64,000 bases of DNA from UMGS1851 sp900555605 (lineage in GTDB: Bacteria > Bacillota > Clostridia > UBA1212 > UBA1255), in the NCBI GenBank assembly GCA_902472555.1, contig CABROF010000002.1, forward strand, positions 41,641 to 105,640. Reading direction: 5' to 3'. Within the stretch, counting starts at the first letter, position 1, and each line of letters starts with the position of its first letter. A program made the position numbers and the translations under genes. Below the pieces are notes generated by a model that was given only the letters and a program-made list of their open reading frames with translations, had not been told where the DNA came from and searched no databases. Of this stretch, positions 63,701 through 64,000 are shown piece after piece.

Positions 63701-64000
63701 ACACTGAGCACCTGTACACAGCCGGCGGAGAAGCACCGGGCATAGGTATCATAGCCGGTTACGTTTCCGCTGTTTCCCGCGTCCTGCAGGGGAAAATGCT
63801 GATTATCAAAATCGAAGTCATAATCGCTTACAGAGAAATGGTAGGTTGTGTCCGCTCCGCTTCCCATGACCTTGGTTGGGCTGGCAATCTGATTGAGCGC
63901 GGCAAGCGATGTGAGCTTGTTTCCGACCGCATCCGTCATCGCCCAATCGCCGCCGTAGTAACAGCCGCCGTGATAGACCATGGTGTTGCTGGGGGCGCCG
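60784..64000 (-). CDS. Large pilus-tip-type adhesin, LPXTG-anchored (5' end outside window)
   Basis: At least 1,072 residues; the frame runs off the right edge (the codons before the ATG at 63981 remain open), so the signal peptide is not seen. The N-terminal part is an adhesin-like domain (SFCxxDCxxF-type features not recognised). The middle has repeated beta domains including ISGVVWYDWNLNGVRDENVEQETPLADV, an SdrD-B-type domain near residue 890. The C-terminus is LPATG (ELPATGGSG), a helix and a KNRRSGRRMR tail. It is the first visible gene of the pilus operon and the likely tip or adhesive subunit. Confidence 0.85.
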   Translation of the reverse strand, partial: GAPSNTMVYHGGCYYGGDWAMTDAVGNKLTSLAALNQIASPTKVMGSGADTTYHFSVSDYDFDFDNQHFPLQDAGNSGNVTGYDTYARCFSAGCVQVLSVFPMVQKVSEAEVFLNTTVSNLQLKTRAGQELKADEGDSSKINHEVNKADNKKRDQIVLYAPGNLTKGNAFNGKHKGNPPNTTAEGFLGTEYWTTSYDCSAFAGDEIWIISYGMMVSGSDFRTRSMNLLQLFDSRALRIRGEPDVKQDWNPQFDQKGDVRFLYAADPDHPEGYDTNKDGILAYMNTVREEDLVYSTSRPDADGNITVNGESLKCIGVLMELRHCDLLGGKYQYMRIPVKVNGNDEKLVGKTVATVNTFRVWSYDLGSTTWADGQWDKTTGKNTLTGYSVPQNRINDDQYSGELANNEKSPPAYVKTEYQDGHQVTGTHAGGTLSGNSLLILSYEAHVNITVDNKGGVSSISYNQGNGETVVDYRLKNIKTEISDLTGQMNMPPTTLTVTAVLDEGLGSGQEQRISVSGGTYRISGYEVDADGKPTGEETDISIGTDPNNPVQLAFYDSDGNFHIIKVHAVLGANSRSVSFVIQDAPVGIQLPDITFKANFSAATALKENDKIKTNAYISGAGDNRAYDIAKGNTDNITVGVVLGSGTNLTKAVDVRYIELNGKIEYTVTYTNSGTASIDKIYFYDLLPATGDIRGSALDGKVILRKFDVKTKGSGSETPATVYYSTTKYKELYDKVKVFGGQMNGTAITGMNADEVEDMLKNGKNEDEGKLFEVLGTVTNGKFEYDPSLESMSDEAKSELMGTVTGLYVRATSLGGGQTITMTFTVETKDNQAGNLYKNISNSWIADKATLPLTSNMVETAAISRRISGVVWYDWNLNGVRDENVEQETPLADVTVTLFKKNGSGAYEICTTDVTGALIDPVITKANGAYTFYNLAAGDYIVAFSGEALKPYTAATTYQQNKVNDSDTNDGVAISELKADGIDTSKYLYFIRHSVGFDSMLLHSIADMGSVTLNNGVEAFDHQDLGVIIAGYELPATGGSGTILYTTGGLLLMALSLVYGYRKNRRSGRRMR

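Noticed and set aside
1..64000. CRISPR array, rRNA genes, replication origin or prophage
   Set aside because: No spaced short repeats, rRNA signatures, DnaA-box clusters or phage structural genes were seen on either strand.

Overview
The window reads as chromosome of a strictly anaerobic, fermentative, Gram-positive member of the Clostridia, probably a gut commensal. The signs are an NAD(H)-linked [FeFe]-hydrogenase cluster, strong AGGAGG-type ribosome binding sites with frequent TTG starts, ECF-type vitamin transporters, lipoproteins, LPXTG pili with sortases, and plant or host glycan hydrolases. Most genes lie on the minus strand. The exact genus cannot be read from the sequence.

Layout. 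1-2.7 kb: sugar catabolism (rhamnulokinase, running off the left edge, plus a SorE-like zinc dehydrogenase). 3-7 kb (plus strand): gpmI, two paralogous ECF S-components separated by a structured, terminator-like RNA, and a P-loop kinase. 7-8.5 kb: an AraC-type remnant, a DUF1294 protein, a pyridoxamine kinase and tRNA-Leu. 8.6-16.3 kb: a probable export operon (MacA-like adaptor, FtsX permease, two ABC ATPases, a cyclophilin lipoprotein), followed by a CotH-like lipoprotein. 16.3-16.9 kb: flavin reductase.

17.1-25.4 kb: the hydrogenase region. The order of transcription is DRTGG protein, serine-kinase-type ATPase, sensory-type [FeFe]-hydrogenase (HydS-like), DRTGG protein, PHP phosphoesterase, then hydC, a second ATPase, a thioredoxin-like [2Fe-2S] protein, hydB and hydA. 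The last set is the trimeric (bifurcating-type) enzyme that makes H2 from NADH plus reduced ferredoxin. The first set looks like a redox or H2 sensing module.

25.4-39.8 kb: housekeeping genes (valS, engB, rnhB, rbgA, Fe-S fumarase pair, TrkA-type protein, a decarboxylase) mixed with a NitT/TauT-type ABC importer, an acyl-CoA synthetase and its likely XRE-cupin regulator. 39.86-42.99 kb: a small AT-rich island bounded by perfect 32-bp direct repeats. It holds a collapsed transposase and two duplicated secreted, membrane-anchored proteins of unknown function.

43-56 kb: an MGMT-like protein, truA, an alpha-L-rhamnosidase-like enzyme, a MarR-controlled ABC exporter with a near-perfect operator, alanine dehydrogenase, and a GH127 plus GH99-like pair. 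56-64 kb: tRNA-Gln and tRNA-Ala, a transposase scrap, and a sortase-assembled pilus operon. The class C sortase gene of that operon carries a single in-frame TAA, and the tip-type adhesin runs off the right edge.
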